Below, in pieces: positions 1 through 6,815 of a stretch of DNA of 7,345 bases. This stretch comes from an uncultured Christensenella sp. (GTDB lineage Bacteria; Bacillota; Clostridia; Christensenellales; UBA1242), in NCBI GenBank assembly GCA_948471335.1, contig CAOKRZ010000043.1, positions 1 through 7,345 on the forward strand, given 5' to 3'. Numbering within the stretch: position 1 is the first letter of the stretch; every line of letters starts with the position of its first letter. A program made the position numbers and the translations under genes. Below the pieces are notes generated by a model. That model saw nothing but the letters and a program-made list of their open reading frames with translations. It ran no database searches and was not told the DNA's origin.

Positions 1-104
1 GAGACAAAAGCATCAAGCACTTTTTTCTGATTTAAAAACGCCACTTGGTCAACATATTTAAACTGATCCTTCAACACTTCTTCACATTTCTCAATGGTTA
101 TCAT
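1..104 (-). CDS. Methionine gamma-lyase family ('aluminium resistance') protein, N-terminal fragment
   Basis: Only the first 34 codons are present; the gene continues off the left edge. The ATG at 104..102 overlaps the miaA stop (TGA 103..101) as ATGA, and a GGAGG lies 7 bases upstream, so the start is well supported. The peptide contains F15-K-Y-V-D19 followed by N25-Q-K-K-V-L-D-A-F33. This resembles the N-terminus of the PF06838 family (Bacillus YnbB-like, 'aluminium resistance protein'), in which a helix with an F..hD pattern leads into NQ.KVL.AF before the PLP-dependent domain. The position downstream of miaA also fits, since ynbB lies near miaA-hfq in Bacillus. Members are PLP enzymes of the Cys/Met metabolism fold; their true substrate is poorly known. 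The catalytic part, including the PLP lysine, lies outside the window, so the call rests on a short motif plus synteny. Confidence 0.62.
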   Translation of the reverse strand, partial: MITIEKCEEVLKDQFKYVDQVAFLNQKKVLDAFV

Positions 105-1003
105 TTCCACTCCTCCACTTGTTTTTCAACTTCTTGTTTTGCTTTCTTATAATCACTTACGTCCACAATTGCCACATCATTTAAACTGCGCAAAAATGTC
201 ATTTGGCGTTTTGCATAGTTTCTGGAGTGCTGTTTTATAAGCTCTTCCATTCGCCATTTATCAATCTCGCCTTTAAGAAAAGAGATCGTTTCCTTATAGC
301 CAATTGCTTGCATTGCCTGAGAGTTCTCTTTCGCGCCCTTTTCTAGAAGCATTCGCACTTCTTCAATCAGCCCTTTTCCAAGCATCTTTTGAACGCGCAT
401 ATTGATTCTCAAGTACAGCTCTTCCCTTGGCAAAGTGAGCGCGACAAGCTTGCAGTCATATTTTTTCTGACTGCTTGCACATTTCCCTTCTCCAAACGTT
501 GCAATTTCAAGCGCCCTGACAAGTCTCTTTTTGTTGTTTGGATGAACTTTCTCAGCAAGCTCAGGCGAAAGATCATCCAGTCTTTTCCAAACTGCCAAAG
601 CACCCTTTTCTTCAATTTCTTTTTCAGTTTGCTGCCTAAATTCTTCATTTTTGTTAAAGCCACCAAGATTATATCCTTCAGTCAACGCTTTTACGTATAA
701 AAATGTTCCGCCACAAACGATGGAAAGTTTGCCTCTTGAAGATATTTCTTCAATTTTTTCTTCTGTAAGTTTAACAAACTCGGCAACAGAAAATTCATCG
801 TTAGGCTCACAAATGTCAATAAGATGATGTTTAACTCCATTCATTTCATCTTTCTCAATCTTGGCTGAGCCAATATCAAGCCCTCTATACACTTGAACAG
901 AATCAGCAGAAATAACCTCGCCATCAAATTTTTTAGCAAGGAATAAAGCCATGTCGCTTTTACCTACTGCTGTAGGCCCTAAGATGAAAAGAACTTTTTT
1001 CAT
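101..1003 (-). CDS. miaA: tRNA dimethylallyltransferase (A37 isopentenyltransferase)
   Basis: MiaA transfers the dimethylallyl group of DMAPP to N6 of A37 in tRNAs reading UNN codons, giving i6A37, the substrate of MiaB encoded by the first gene of this operon; it acts in the cytoplasm. The protein has 300 residues, usual for the family. Visible motifs are the P-loop GPTAVGKS at 9-16, ISADSVQVYRGLDIGSAK at 31-48 with D34 at the position of the proposed general base, HLIDI at 60-64, GGTFLYVKAL at 98-107, HPNNKKRLVRALEI at 154-167, an R-x-x-x-ML segment at 203-208, AIGYKE at 233-238 and the C-terminal tRNA-contact motif RNYAKRQMTFLR at 261-272. The ATG at 1003 directly precedes the conserved N-terminal strand, so the start is sound, but no good ribosome binding site precedes it: the 5 bases between the mutL TAA and this ATG and the bases just upstream are A/T-rich. 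Translation is probably coupled to mutL (inference). The stop overlaps the next gene as ATGA. Confidence 0.97.
   Translation of the reverse strand: MKKVLFILGPTAVGKSDMALFLAKKFDGEVISADSVQVYRGLDIGSAKIEKDEMNGVKHHLIDICEPNDEFSVAEFVKLTEEKIEEISSRGKLSIVCGGTFLYVKALTEGYNLGGFNKNEEFRQQTEKEIEEKGALAVWKRLDDLSPELAEKVHPNNKKRLVRALEIATFGEGKCASSQKKYDCKLVALTLPREELYLRINMRVQKMLGKGLIEEVRMLLEKGAKENSQAMQAIGYKETISFLKGEIDKWRMEELIKQHSRNYAKRQMTFLRSLNDVAIVDVSDYKKAKQEVEKQVEEWK
112..116 (-). promoter_or_regulatory. Ribosome binding site of the PF06838-family gene
   Basis: GGAGG on the minus strand, 7 bases before the ATG at 104. It lies inside the last codons of miaA and fixes the start of the downstream fragment, which is otherwise too short to judge. 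Confidence 0.75.
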
Positions 1004-1008
1004 TAAAT

Positions 1009-2964
1009 TTATAAAACTCTTTTAAACATTTTTTCAAATTGATGACGAGTGAGTGTAAGCGCAATTGGTCTGCCGTGCGGACAAAGCATAACGCCTTTTC
1101 TTATTTGCTCGATAAGATAAGCGCAGTCATCAATCGAAAGCTTATCTCCACCCTTTATCGCGTGCTTGCAAGCATGTTGACAAAGTTTTTCATTGATAAA
1201 TTCACTTGGCTTTTTGTCAAGCGACGGAATGTCTTTAACAAGTTCTTCAACAAAGCTGTTAAGTTTAAGTTCGCCAAGCGCATATGGGATTGAAGTGATC
1301 TCAAAAGAATATTTTCCTTTTTCGATGATTGTGAAACCCATTTTGTTGAGCCCTGGAAGAAGAGATTCAATCTTTTCATATTCCTTTGCGCCAACAGTAA
1401 ACCCAAAAGGAACAAGCATTGGCTGCTTATGTGAATTATTGTTGTTTATTCCATCTACAAGCTTGTCATACAAAAGCCTTTCATGAGCGGCATGTTGATC
1501 AAGAAAATATATAGACTCATCAAATTCAACGCAGATATATGTGTTAAAAATTGTCCCCAAAATCTTCAACTCGCTTGAGACGTCAGCTTTCAAAAACTTC
1601 TCTTCTTTGGTCGTTTCAATCTTCTTTTCTTCTTTTTTGCTTGCGCTTACAATCTCGTGCAAATATTTTTCGTTGTCATTGTCAAAGAAGAAAGGCCCAC
1701 CCTTCTTGTTGACAGGGACTTCTCTTTCAAGAAGCTGAATGTCATTGAAGTCTTTTATCTTTCGAGGCTCTTCTTTTCTATATTCAAGTTCGTGAGGTTT
1801 AACTTCTGGGAATGGATGATTGTTTCCTTCACATTCAATTGTTCCATGATAGCTGCTTCCTTGACTAGATGAAAGAGGCTCTTTTTCCTTTTTAAAATAT
1901 GGACTGAAAGATTGCTCGTTAAATTCACTGTGCTCTTCAGGCATAGGCTCTTCATCACTTGCAACAAAGGAAACAATTTGATTGATTGAAAGAAGGGCTT
2001 TCTCAACAGCTCGTCTTACAATTCCAAAAATTCTGTTTGAGTTTTCAAACTTCACTTCTCTCTTTGAAGGATGAACATTTACATCCACGCAATCTGCAGG
2101 AAGAGTAAGCGACAAAACATAGATTGGAAATCTGCCTTTCATAAGAAATGATTCATACACACCTTGCACTGCTGATGAAACCAAAAAGTTTTCAACATAT
2201 CTTCCATTGACAAAAAGGCTTTGATATGTGCGGTTGCTTTTTGACAAGTTTGGTTTTGTGATGAAACCAGAAAGCTTGTATCCGTTTTCTTCATAATCAA
2301 CTTCAACAAGGTTATCATATACATCTCTTCCATATATCGTATATATTATGTCTTGCATACTACAAGAAGTTGTGTTATATATCATCTTGCCGTCAACATA
2401 ATAAACAAAAGCAATGTCACTGTGAGAAAGCATAATCTTCTCAATAAGATGAGTCACCTCACTTTCTTCGATTTTAGGCTTCCTTAAAAACTTAGCTCTG
2501 ACAGGAGTGTTATAAAAAAGATCTTTACACGTGATTGTTGTCCCGACAGTTCTTGCAATTTCAGTGACAGGAGAGAAAACTCCTCCATCGACATTGATCA
2601 TATGCCCTGTTTCGCCATCGTTGGTTTTTGAGGTCATTGACACATGACATACAGAAGCGATACTTGCAAGCGCCTCCCCTCTAAATCCAAGGCTTAAGAT
2701 GTTGTCAAGGTCATCAACCGTTTTAATCTTGCTGGTGGCATGCGGCATGAAAGCATTTTTAATATCTTCCTTTTCAATTCCGCAGCCGTTGTCTGAGATT
2801 GTGATTTCGTTTATTCCTCCGCCCTCAATCTCGATCATAATCTTTGTTGCACCAGCATCAATGCTGTTTTCAACAAGCTCTTTCACAATTGAAGCAGGCC
2901 TTTCAACCACTTCTCCAGCAGATATGCGATTGAAAACTTTTGGCTCAAGTATATTTATTTTCAT
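1009..2964 (-). CDS. mutL: DNA mismatch repair protein MutL, endonuclease type
   Basis: MutL is the GHKL-ATPase matchmaker of mismatch repair: it is recruited by MutS and, in this class, nicks the strand itself. At 651 residues it has normal length. The N-terminal ATPase shows E29 and N33 in KELVENSIDAG (28-38), D58-N-G-C-G-I63, HATSKI at 75-80 and GFRGEAL at 93-99; the transducer domain shows VNVHPSKREVKF at 295-306. A charged, low-conservation linker covers about 335-462. The C-terminal dimerisation/nuclease domain carries DQHAAHE at 489-495, ACKHAIK at 598-604, CPHGRP at 628-633 and a terminal FKR at 647-649, matching the metal-binding set of Bacillus MutL. Q514-PMLV-P519 fits the QxhhxP sliding-clamp motif of endonuclease MutLs. 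One departure: the last residue of DQHA(x)2E(x)4E is D500 instead of Glu. The start overlaps the mutS stop as ATGA, with AAGGAGG four bases upstream. Confidence 0.98.
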   Translation of the reverse strand: MKINILEPKVFNRISAGEVVERPASIVKELVENSIDAGATKIMIEIEGGGINEITISDNGCGIEKEDIKNAFMPHATSKIKTVDDLDNILSLGFRGEALASIASVCHVSMTSKTNDGETGHMINVDGGVFSPVTEIARTVGTTITCKDLFYNTPVRAKFLRKPKIEESEVTHLIEKIMLSHSDIAFVYYVDGKMIYNTTSCSMQDIIYTIYGRDVYDNLVEVDYEENGYKLSGFITKPNLSKSNRTYQSLFVNGRYVENFLVSSAVQGVYESFLMKGRFPIYVLSLTLPADCVDVNVHPSKREVKFENSNRIFGIVRRAVEKALLSINQIVSFVASDEEPMPEEHSEFNEQSFSPYFKKEKEPLSSSQGSSYHGTIECEGNNHPFPEVKPHELEYRKEEPRKIKDFNDIQLLEREVPVNKKGGPFFFDNDNEKYLHEIVSASKKEEKKIETTKEEKFLKADVSSELKILGTIFNTYICVEFDESIYFLDQHAAHERLLYDKLVDGINNNNSHKQPMLVPFGFTVGAKEYEKIESLLPGLNKMGFTIIEKGKYSFEITSIPYALGELKLNSFVEELVKDIPSLDKKPSEFINEKLCQHACKHAIKGGDKLSIDDCAYLIEQIRKGVMLCPHGRPIALTLTRHQFEKMFKRVL

Positions 2965-5573
2965 TTTCCCTCCTTGGCACGAGATACAACATCATTGAGA
3001 AGTTCAAATGCCGTTATTGGCGAAACTCTGTTCATATCAATATCTTTAAGACTTGAAAGAATGGAAAGGGCAAGTTTAGAATTATCTTCTGCCACAGCCT
3101 TCTTTTCTTTAAACAGGTTTAAGTCCAGCTTACTGTTGACTTGCTCAAGCGTAGCTGAAATTTCTTTCGCCCTTGAAATAACTTCTTTTGGCACTCCGGC
3201 GATTGTCGCAACTTCAATTCCGAAACTCTTGTTTGCACCACCTCTTAAAATCTTTCTTAAAAAGATCACTCTGTCATCTGTCTCTTTGACTGCGATTTTA
3301 TAGTTTTTCACTCCGTCAAGCACACCTTCAAGGTCAGTAAGCTCATGATAATGCGTCGCAAAAAGCGTTTTTGATGTAAAGTTTTTGCTGATGTGTTCTA
3401 TAACTGCCCAAGCTATGCTTAAGCCGTCAAAAGTTGACGTTCCTCTTCCAACCTCATCAAGGAGAATAAGGCTTTTATCTGTGGCATTTGCAAGGATAAG
3501 TGCAACTTCACTCATTTCCACCATAAAAGTGCTTTGTCCTGAAGCTAAGTCGTCACTCGCTCCAATTCTTGTAAATATTCTGTCAGTTATGCCAATTTCT
3601 GCGCTCTTTGCAGGCACAAAGCTGCCAATATGTGCAAGATATGTGATAAGTGCCACTTGCCTCATGTATGTGCTTTTTCCCGCCATGTTTGGCCCAGTTA
3701 TTATCATCACCCTATCAGTTGTTTCGTTAAGGAAAGTGTCATTTGCAATAAATGACCCATTTCTTGAAAAGGTTTCCACAACTGGATGGCGGCCGTCGAC
3801 AATCTTGATATGATCAAGCTTATTGTTGATAACAGGTCTTACATAGTTGTTGACAACAGCGCATTCTGCAAGCGCCAAATATACGTCAAGGCAGCCAATC
3901 GCATAAGATGCCCTTTGAATGTCAGGCAGATATCCTCCAACTTCTGAAAGAATGTTTTGATATAAAAGCTCTTCAAGTTTAAGTGCGTTCTCTTCTGCCC
4001 CAACAATATCCTTTTCAATCGCTTTAAGATCAGGCGATGTAAAACGTTCGTTATTTGAAATTGTTTGCTTGCGCTCAAAATGAAGTGGAACTTTGCCAAT
4101 CTGGCTTTTGTTCACTTCGAAATAATATCCAAAAACGCGGTTTCTTGAGATTTTTAGATTCTTTATGCCAGTCGCTTCTTGCTCTTTATGCAAAAGCTCC
4201 TCAAGCCAGTGGCTGGCTTCTTTATTTGCATTTCTGAATTTATCAAGCTGGCTGTGAAAGCCCTTCTTGATAAAGTTTGTCTTTTGTTCAATTTTGTCAA
4301 TATCAAAAGCACGGTCAATAAGATCACAAACCTCGTCAAAGTCGCCAAGTTCGCTTACAACCTCATTTATTTTTTTGCTTTGGAATTCTTTCAAGATTTC
4401 TTTTATTTCTGGAATCCCAACAAGTGAATCTTTAAGCTTCAAAAAGTCTTTTGGATGAATATTGCCATAGGCAATTCTTCCCGCAAGACGCTCAATATCA
4501 CTTATTTTTGAGAAAAGGTTTCTAAGTTTATCACGAGATACAATTCGTTTCACAAACTCTTCAACAATGTCAAGTCTTTCATTGATCTCTTTTGAATCTT
4601 GAAGAGGCTCTTCAAACATTTTTCTCAGTCTTCTTGCCCCCATTCTTGTCTTTGTTTTATCAATAACACCAAAAAGAGAGCCTTTCTTATTACGGCTGTT
4701 GGAGTTTTCAATCAGCTCAAGGTTTCGTCTTGAGCCATAGTCAATTGTCATGTAATGTTGATTTTTAATGACCCTGATTTTGTTTATAATCGACAGATTT
4801 CTCTTTTGAGTTTCATTTATGTATTCAATGATTGCACTTGCCGATTTTGCCATAAGGCTTCCTTCTTTGATCTCAAAAACCTTGCTATAGTTAACGCCAA
4901 GTTGATTTGACAAATTTTCATCTGCGCGAGAAGCTGTAAATGCCCAGTCAAAGTATTCCTGACATTTTGGCAACATGCATTTGACTGACTCATCAACTTT
5001 TTCAAAAATGCTTTTGCCTTCTTTGTTTGAAATAATTTCCGCAGGCAAAACTCTTGAAAGATGGTTTGCCAAATTGAGCGTTACATCACTTTCAAACTGA
5101 GTTGCCTCAAACTCGCCTGTTGAGATGTCGATATAGCTTATTCCAATCTTGTCATCCTCAGCATAAATTGACATGAGATAGTTGCTGCGTTTGTCAACAA
5201 GAGTTTCTTCATCGATAAGCGTCCCTGGAGTGATGATTCTTGAAACTTCACGTTTAAACTGTTTGCCACTTTTTCCACTTGAAGAGTCAGCAACCTGTTC
5301 ACATATTGCCACTTTATAGCCTAAGTTTACAAGCCTTGCAACATATTGCAAAACTGAGTGATGAGGAACGCCGCACATTGGTGCTCTATCCTTCAGTCCG
5401 CAAAGCTTGCCAGTAAGGACAAGATCAAGCTCTTTTGAAGCGACTAGTGCATCTTCATAAAACATTTCGTAAAAATCGCCAAGACGATAAAAAAGAATGC
5501 AATCACTGTATTTTTCTTTGGTAATCAAATACTCTTGCATCATTGGCGATAATACATTTTTCTCTTTGCTCAT
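2961..5573 (-). CDS. mutS: DNA mismatch repair protein MutS (MutS1)
   Basis: MutS recognises mispairs and small loops and, after ADP/ATP exchange, forms a sliding clamp that recruits MutL, encoded next. The protein has 870 residues, full length for MutS1. Domain I holds the mismatch-reading motif F34-Y-E36 inside RLGDFYEMF (30-38) and CGVPHHS at 67-73. The connector, core and clamp follow, with RNRVFGYYFEV at 477-487. The ATPase has the Walker A GPNMAGKST at 627-635, the signature region DDLASGQSTFMVEMSE at 674-689, Walker B LILLDEVGRGTSTFDG at 702-717 and ATHYHEL at 739-745, then NKSFGIEVATIAGVP at 781-795 of the helix-turn-helix dimer region. After a short linker the C-terminal segment reads MNRVSPITAFELL (847-859), the usual oligomerisation piece. 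The expected clamp-binding pentamer is degenerate: DLNLF at 817-821. The ATG at 5573 overlaps the miaB stop as ATGA and has AAGGAGG four bases upstream; M11 and M12 are less likely starts. Confidence 0.98.
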   Translation of the reverse strand: MSKEKNVLSPMMQEYLITKEKYSDCILFYRLGDFYEMFYEDALVASKELDLVLTGKLCGLKDRAPMCGVPHHSVLQYVARLVNLGYKVAICEQVADSSSGKSGKQFKREVSRIITPGTLIDEETLVDKRSNYLMSIYAEDDKIGISYIDISTGEFEATQFESDVTLNLANHLSRVLPAEIISNKEGKSIFEKVDESVKCMLPKCQEYFDWAFTASRADENLSNQLGVNYSKVFEIKEGSLMAKSASAIIEYINETQKRNLSIINKIRVIKNQHYMTIDYGSRRNLELIENSNSRNKKGSLFGVIDKTKTRMGARRLRKMFEEPLQDSKEINERLDIVEEFVKRIVSRDKLRNLFSKISDIERLAGRIAYGNIHPKDFLKLKDSLVGIPEIKEILKEFQSKKINEVVSELGDFDEVCDLIDRAFDIDKIEQKTNFIKKGFHSQLDKFRNANKEASHWLEELLHKEQEATGIKNLKISRNRVFGYYFEVNKSQIGKVPLHFERKQTISNNERFTSPDLKAIEKDIVGAEENALKLEELLYQNILSEVGGYLPDIQRASYAIGCLDVYLALAECAVVNNYVRPVINNKLDHIKIVDGRHPVVETFSRNGSFIANDTFLNETTDRVMIITGPNMAGKSTYMRQVALITYLAHIGSFVPAKSAEIGITDRIFTRIGASDDLASGQSTFMVEMSEVALILANATDKSLILLDEVGRGTSTFDGLSIAWAVIEHISKNFTSKTLFATHYHELTDLEGVLDGVKNYKIAVKETDDRVIFLRKILRGGANKSFGIEVATIAGVPKEVISRAKEISATLEQVNSKLDLNLFKEKKAVAEDNSKLALSILSSLKDIDMNRVSPITAFELLNDVVSRAKEGK
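2969..2975 (-). promoter_or_regulatory. Ribosome binding site of mutL
   Basis: AAGGAGG on the minus strand, 4 bases before the mutL ATG at 2964, embedded in the last codons of mutS. It supports this start over any internal one. Confidence 0.85.
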
Positions 5574-6691
5574 TTCTCCTCCTTTTGCAGTCTCTTCACA
5601 AGCGCAAGCAATCTGTTCACGCGGTCGTGTTTGATTTTTTCATCAATTTGCCCATCCATTTTGCTTGCAACTGTCCCCTCGCGTGGAGAATACATAAAAG
5701 CAAAAATGTTGTCATATTTGACATATTCAACAAGGCTCATGGTGCGCTGAAATTCTTCTTCAGTCTCTGTTGGAAAGCCTACAATATAGTCTGACGTGAT
5801 TCGGCAATTTGGAATCTTGGCATGAATTTTATCAATGATTTTGATATAGTCTTCACGTGTGTATTTTCTGTTCATAAGCTTTAAGATTCGGTTATCTCCG
5901 CTTTGAGCAGGAAGATGAATATATTTTTCAATCTTATCTTCATTGGCAATCGTGTCAATAACTTCATCCGTCAAGTCCTTTGGATGCGATGTCATAAAGC
6001 TTATCGTGAAATCTCCAGGAATCAAACAGATATCTTTCAAAAGTTTAGCGAAAGAAACTGCTGGCAAAAGGTCTTTACCATAAGAGTTTACGTTTTGCCC
6101 AAGAAGTGTGATTTTCTTGTATTTCCCTTCTTTCAAAACGCTTCTAACTTCGTTTAAAATGTCCTCTTCTTTTCGGCTCTTTTCTCTGCCCTTAACGTAA
6201 GGCACAATGCAATATGTGCAGAAGTTGTTGCAACCTTGCATGATGTTGATCCAAGCGTTATCGCCGCTGGTTCTTGTGTAAGCGATAGTTTCATCGATAT
6301 CACCTTCTTCCCAGATTTCAGTTTGCCTTCTTCCAAACTTAACCGCGTCAATATAGTCTCCAAGTTTTGGCAAATTGAAAGTCCCGATGCAGATATCAAC
6401 AAAAGGAAAAGTTCTCATAATGTACTCGGCGGTTTTTTCTTTTTGAGTCATGCAGCCGCAAAGCGCAATAATGAGGTCTTTATTTTTTCTTTTAAGTTTT
6501 TTAAGTGCCCCAACATTTCCAAAAACGCGATCCTCAGCCCCTTCTCTGATGGCGCAGGTGTTAAAAACTATTATGTCGGCTTCTTCTCGTGATTGCCCAC
6601 ACTGGTATCCCTTATTTTCTAAAATGGTTGCAATTTTTTCAGATTCATGAACATTCATCTGACAACCGTAAGTAACAATAAAATATTTCAT
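5570..6691 (-). CDS. miaB: tRNA i6A37 methylthiotransferase MiaB, lacking the TRAM domain
   Basis: MiaB is a radical-SAM enzyme with two [4Fe-4S] clusters that converts i6A37 of tRNA to ms2i6A37; MiaA from the same operon supplies its substrate. The N-terminal UPF0004 domain has the auxiliary-cluster cysteines C10 (VTYGCQMN), C46 (FNTCAIRE) and C80 (LCGCMTQ). NTCAIREGAEDRVFGNVG (44-61) is MiaB-like and not RimO- or MtaB-like. The radical-SAM cluster is C154-x3-C158-x2-C161 in GCNNFCTYC, followed by VPYVKGREKSR (163-173), LLGQNVNSYG (196-205), HLPAQSGDNRIL (259-270), MNRKYTREDY (273-282) and DYIVGFPTETEEEF (301-314). The protein stops at 373 after a helix reading RVNRLLALVKRLQ. Family members usually have about 430-510 residues because a TRAM RNA-binding domain of roughly 60-70 residues follows exactly there. 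Here the stop overlaps the mutS start, so the domain is absent, not shifted out of frame. The start has GAGGA 5 bases upstream and a promoter behind it. Confidence 0.95.
   Translation of the reverse strand: MKYFIVTYGCQMNVHESEKIATILENKGYQCGQSREEADIIVFNTCAIREGAEDRVFGNVGALKKLKRKNKDLIIALCGCMTQKEKTAEYIMRTFPFVDICIGTFNLPKLGDYIDAVKFGRRQTEIWEEGDIDETIAYTRTSGDNAWINIMQGCNNFCTYCIVPYVKGREKSRKEEDILNEVRSVLKEGKYKKITLLGQNVNSYGKDLLPAVSFAKLLKDICLIPGDFTISFMTSHPKDLTDEVIDTIANEDKIEKYIHLPAQSGDNRILKLMNRKYTREDYIKIIDKIHAKIPNCRITSDYIVGFPTETEEEFQRTMSLVEYVKYDNIFAFMYSPREGTVASKMDGQIDEKIKHDRVNRLLALVKRLQKEEK
5578..5584 (-). promoter_or_regulatory. Ribosome binding site of mutS
   Basis: AAGGAGG on the minus strand, 4 bases before the mutS ATG at 5573. 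The same bases encode the last Lys and Glu codons of miaB (Q-K-E-E-K-stop), so the miaB C-terminus and the mutS ribosome binding site are fused. Confidence 0.88.
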
Positions 6692-6696
6692 ATTTT

Positions 6697-6701
6697 TCCT
6701 C
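6697..6701 (-). promoter_or_regulatory. Ribosome binding site of miaB
   Basis: GAGGA on the minus strand with a 5-base spacer to the ATG at 6691. It is weaker than the sites of mutS and mutL further down the operon. Confidence 0.65.
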
Positions 6702-6732
6702 GGAAAGTAGTTTAAAAATTTCTCTACACTAA

Positions 6733-6761
6733 ATTATACAATAAAAAAGTGGTTAAATCAA
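6733..6761 (-). promoter_or_regulatory. Vegetative (sigma-A-type) promoter of the miaB-mutS-mutL-miaA operon
   Basis: On the minus strand TTGATT (6761..6756) and TATAAT (6738..6733) are separated by exactly 17 bases. The -10 is perfect and the -35 matches four of six bases of TTGACA. An A/T-rich stretch lies just upstream (6762-6775). Transcription should begin near 6726, leaving a leader of about 35 bases before miaB, too short for a riboswitch or attenuator. No other equally good promoter was noticed between the genes, so the whole operon probably depends on it (inference). Confidence 0.8.
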
Positions 6762-6808
6762 ATGAAATTATATATCGTGTAAATAATTTCTTTTCTTTTT
6801 GCCATAAT

Positions 6809-6813
6809 AAAGG
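6809..6813 (+). promoter_or_regulatory. Tight ribosome binding site of the GT51 gene
   Basis: AAAGG ends only 2 bases before the ATG at 6816, closer than the usual 5-9. No other in-frame ATG, GTG or TTG exists between the upstream stop (TAA 6780-6782) and this ATG, and the next Met is residue 108, past the first catalytic motif, so the start still stands. Confidence 0.5.
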
Positions 6814-6815
6814 AT

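Larger units (their letters stand above)
6692..6815. other. Divergent intergenic region between miaB and the GT51 gene
   Basis: This is the only real gap in the window, 124 bases and very A/T-rich. It holds the miaB promoter and ribosome binding site on the minus strand. On the plus strand I see no convincing -35/-10 pair for the divergent gene; the best -10-like hexamer is CATAAT at 6803-6808, which would place transcription start at or next to the ATG. AAATTATA occurs twice (6731-6738 and 6766-6773), which is not remarkable in such composition. No hairpin terminator is visible. Confidence 0.7.

Noticed and set aside
3385..3813. A 142-codon plus-strand open frame inside mutS
   Set aside because: It lies opposite the highly conserved MutS ATPase region, shows no recognisable domain and no ribosome binding site; it is the antisense shadow of a constrained gene.
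5500..5640. Frameshift or point mutation as the cause of the short MiaB
   Set aside because: The sequence beyond the stop is mutS coding sequence with an ATGA overlap and a strong ribosome binding site; no TRAM-like remnant is seen in another frame.
6236..6592. A 118-codon plus-strand open frame inside miaB
   Set aside because: It is antisense to the cysteine-containing UPF0004/radical-SAM region of MiaB and has no family resemblance or initiation signal.
6786..6800. T-rich run as a transcription terminator
   Set aside because: No GC-rich inverted repeat precedes it on either strand and it lies between two divergent gene starts, where no terminator is expected.
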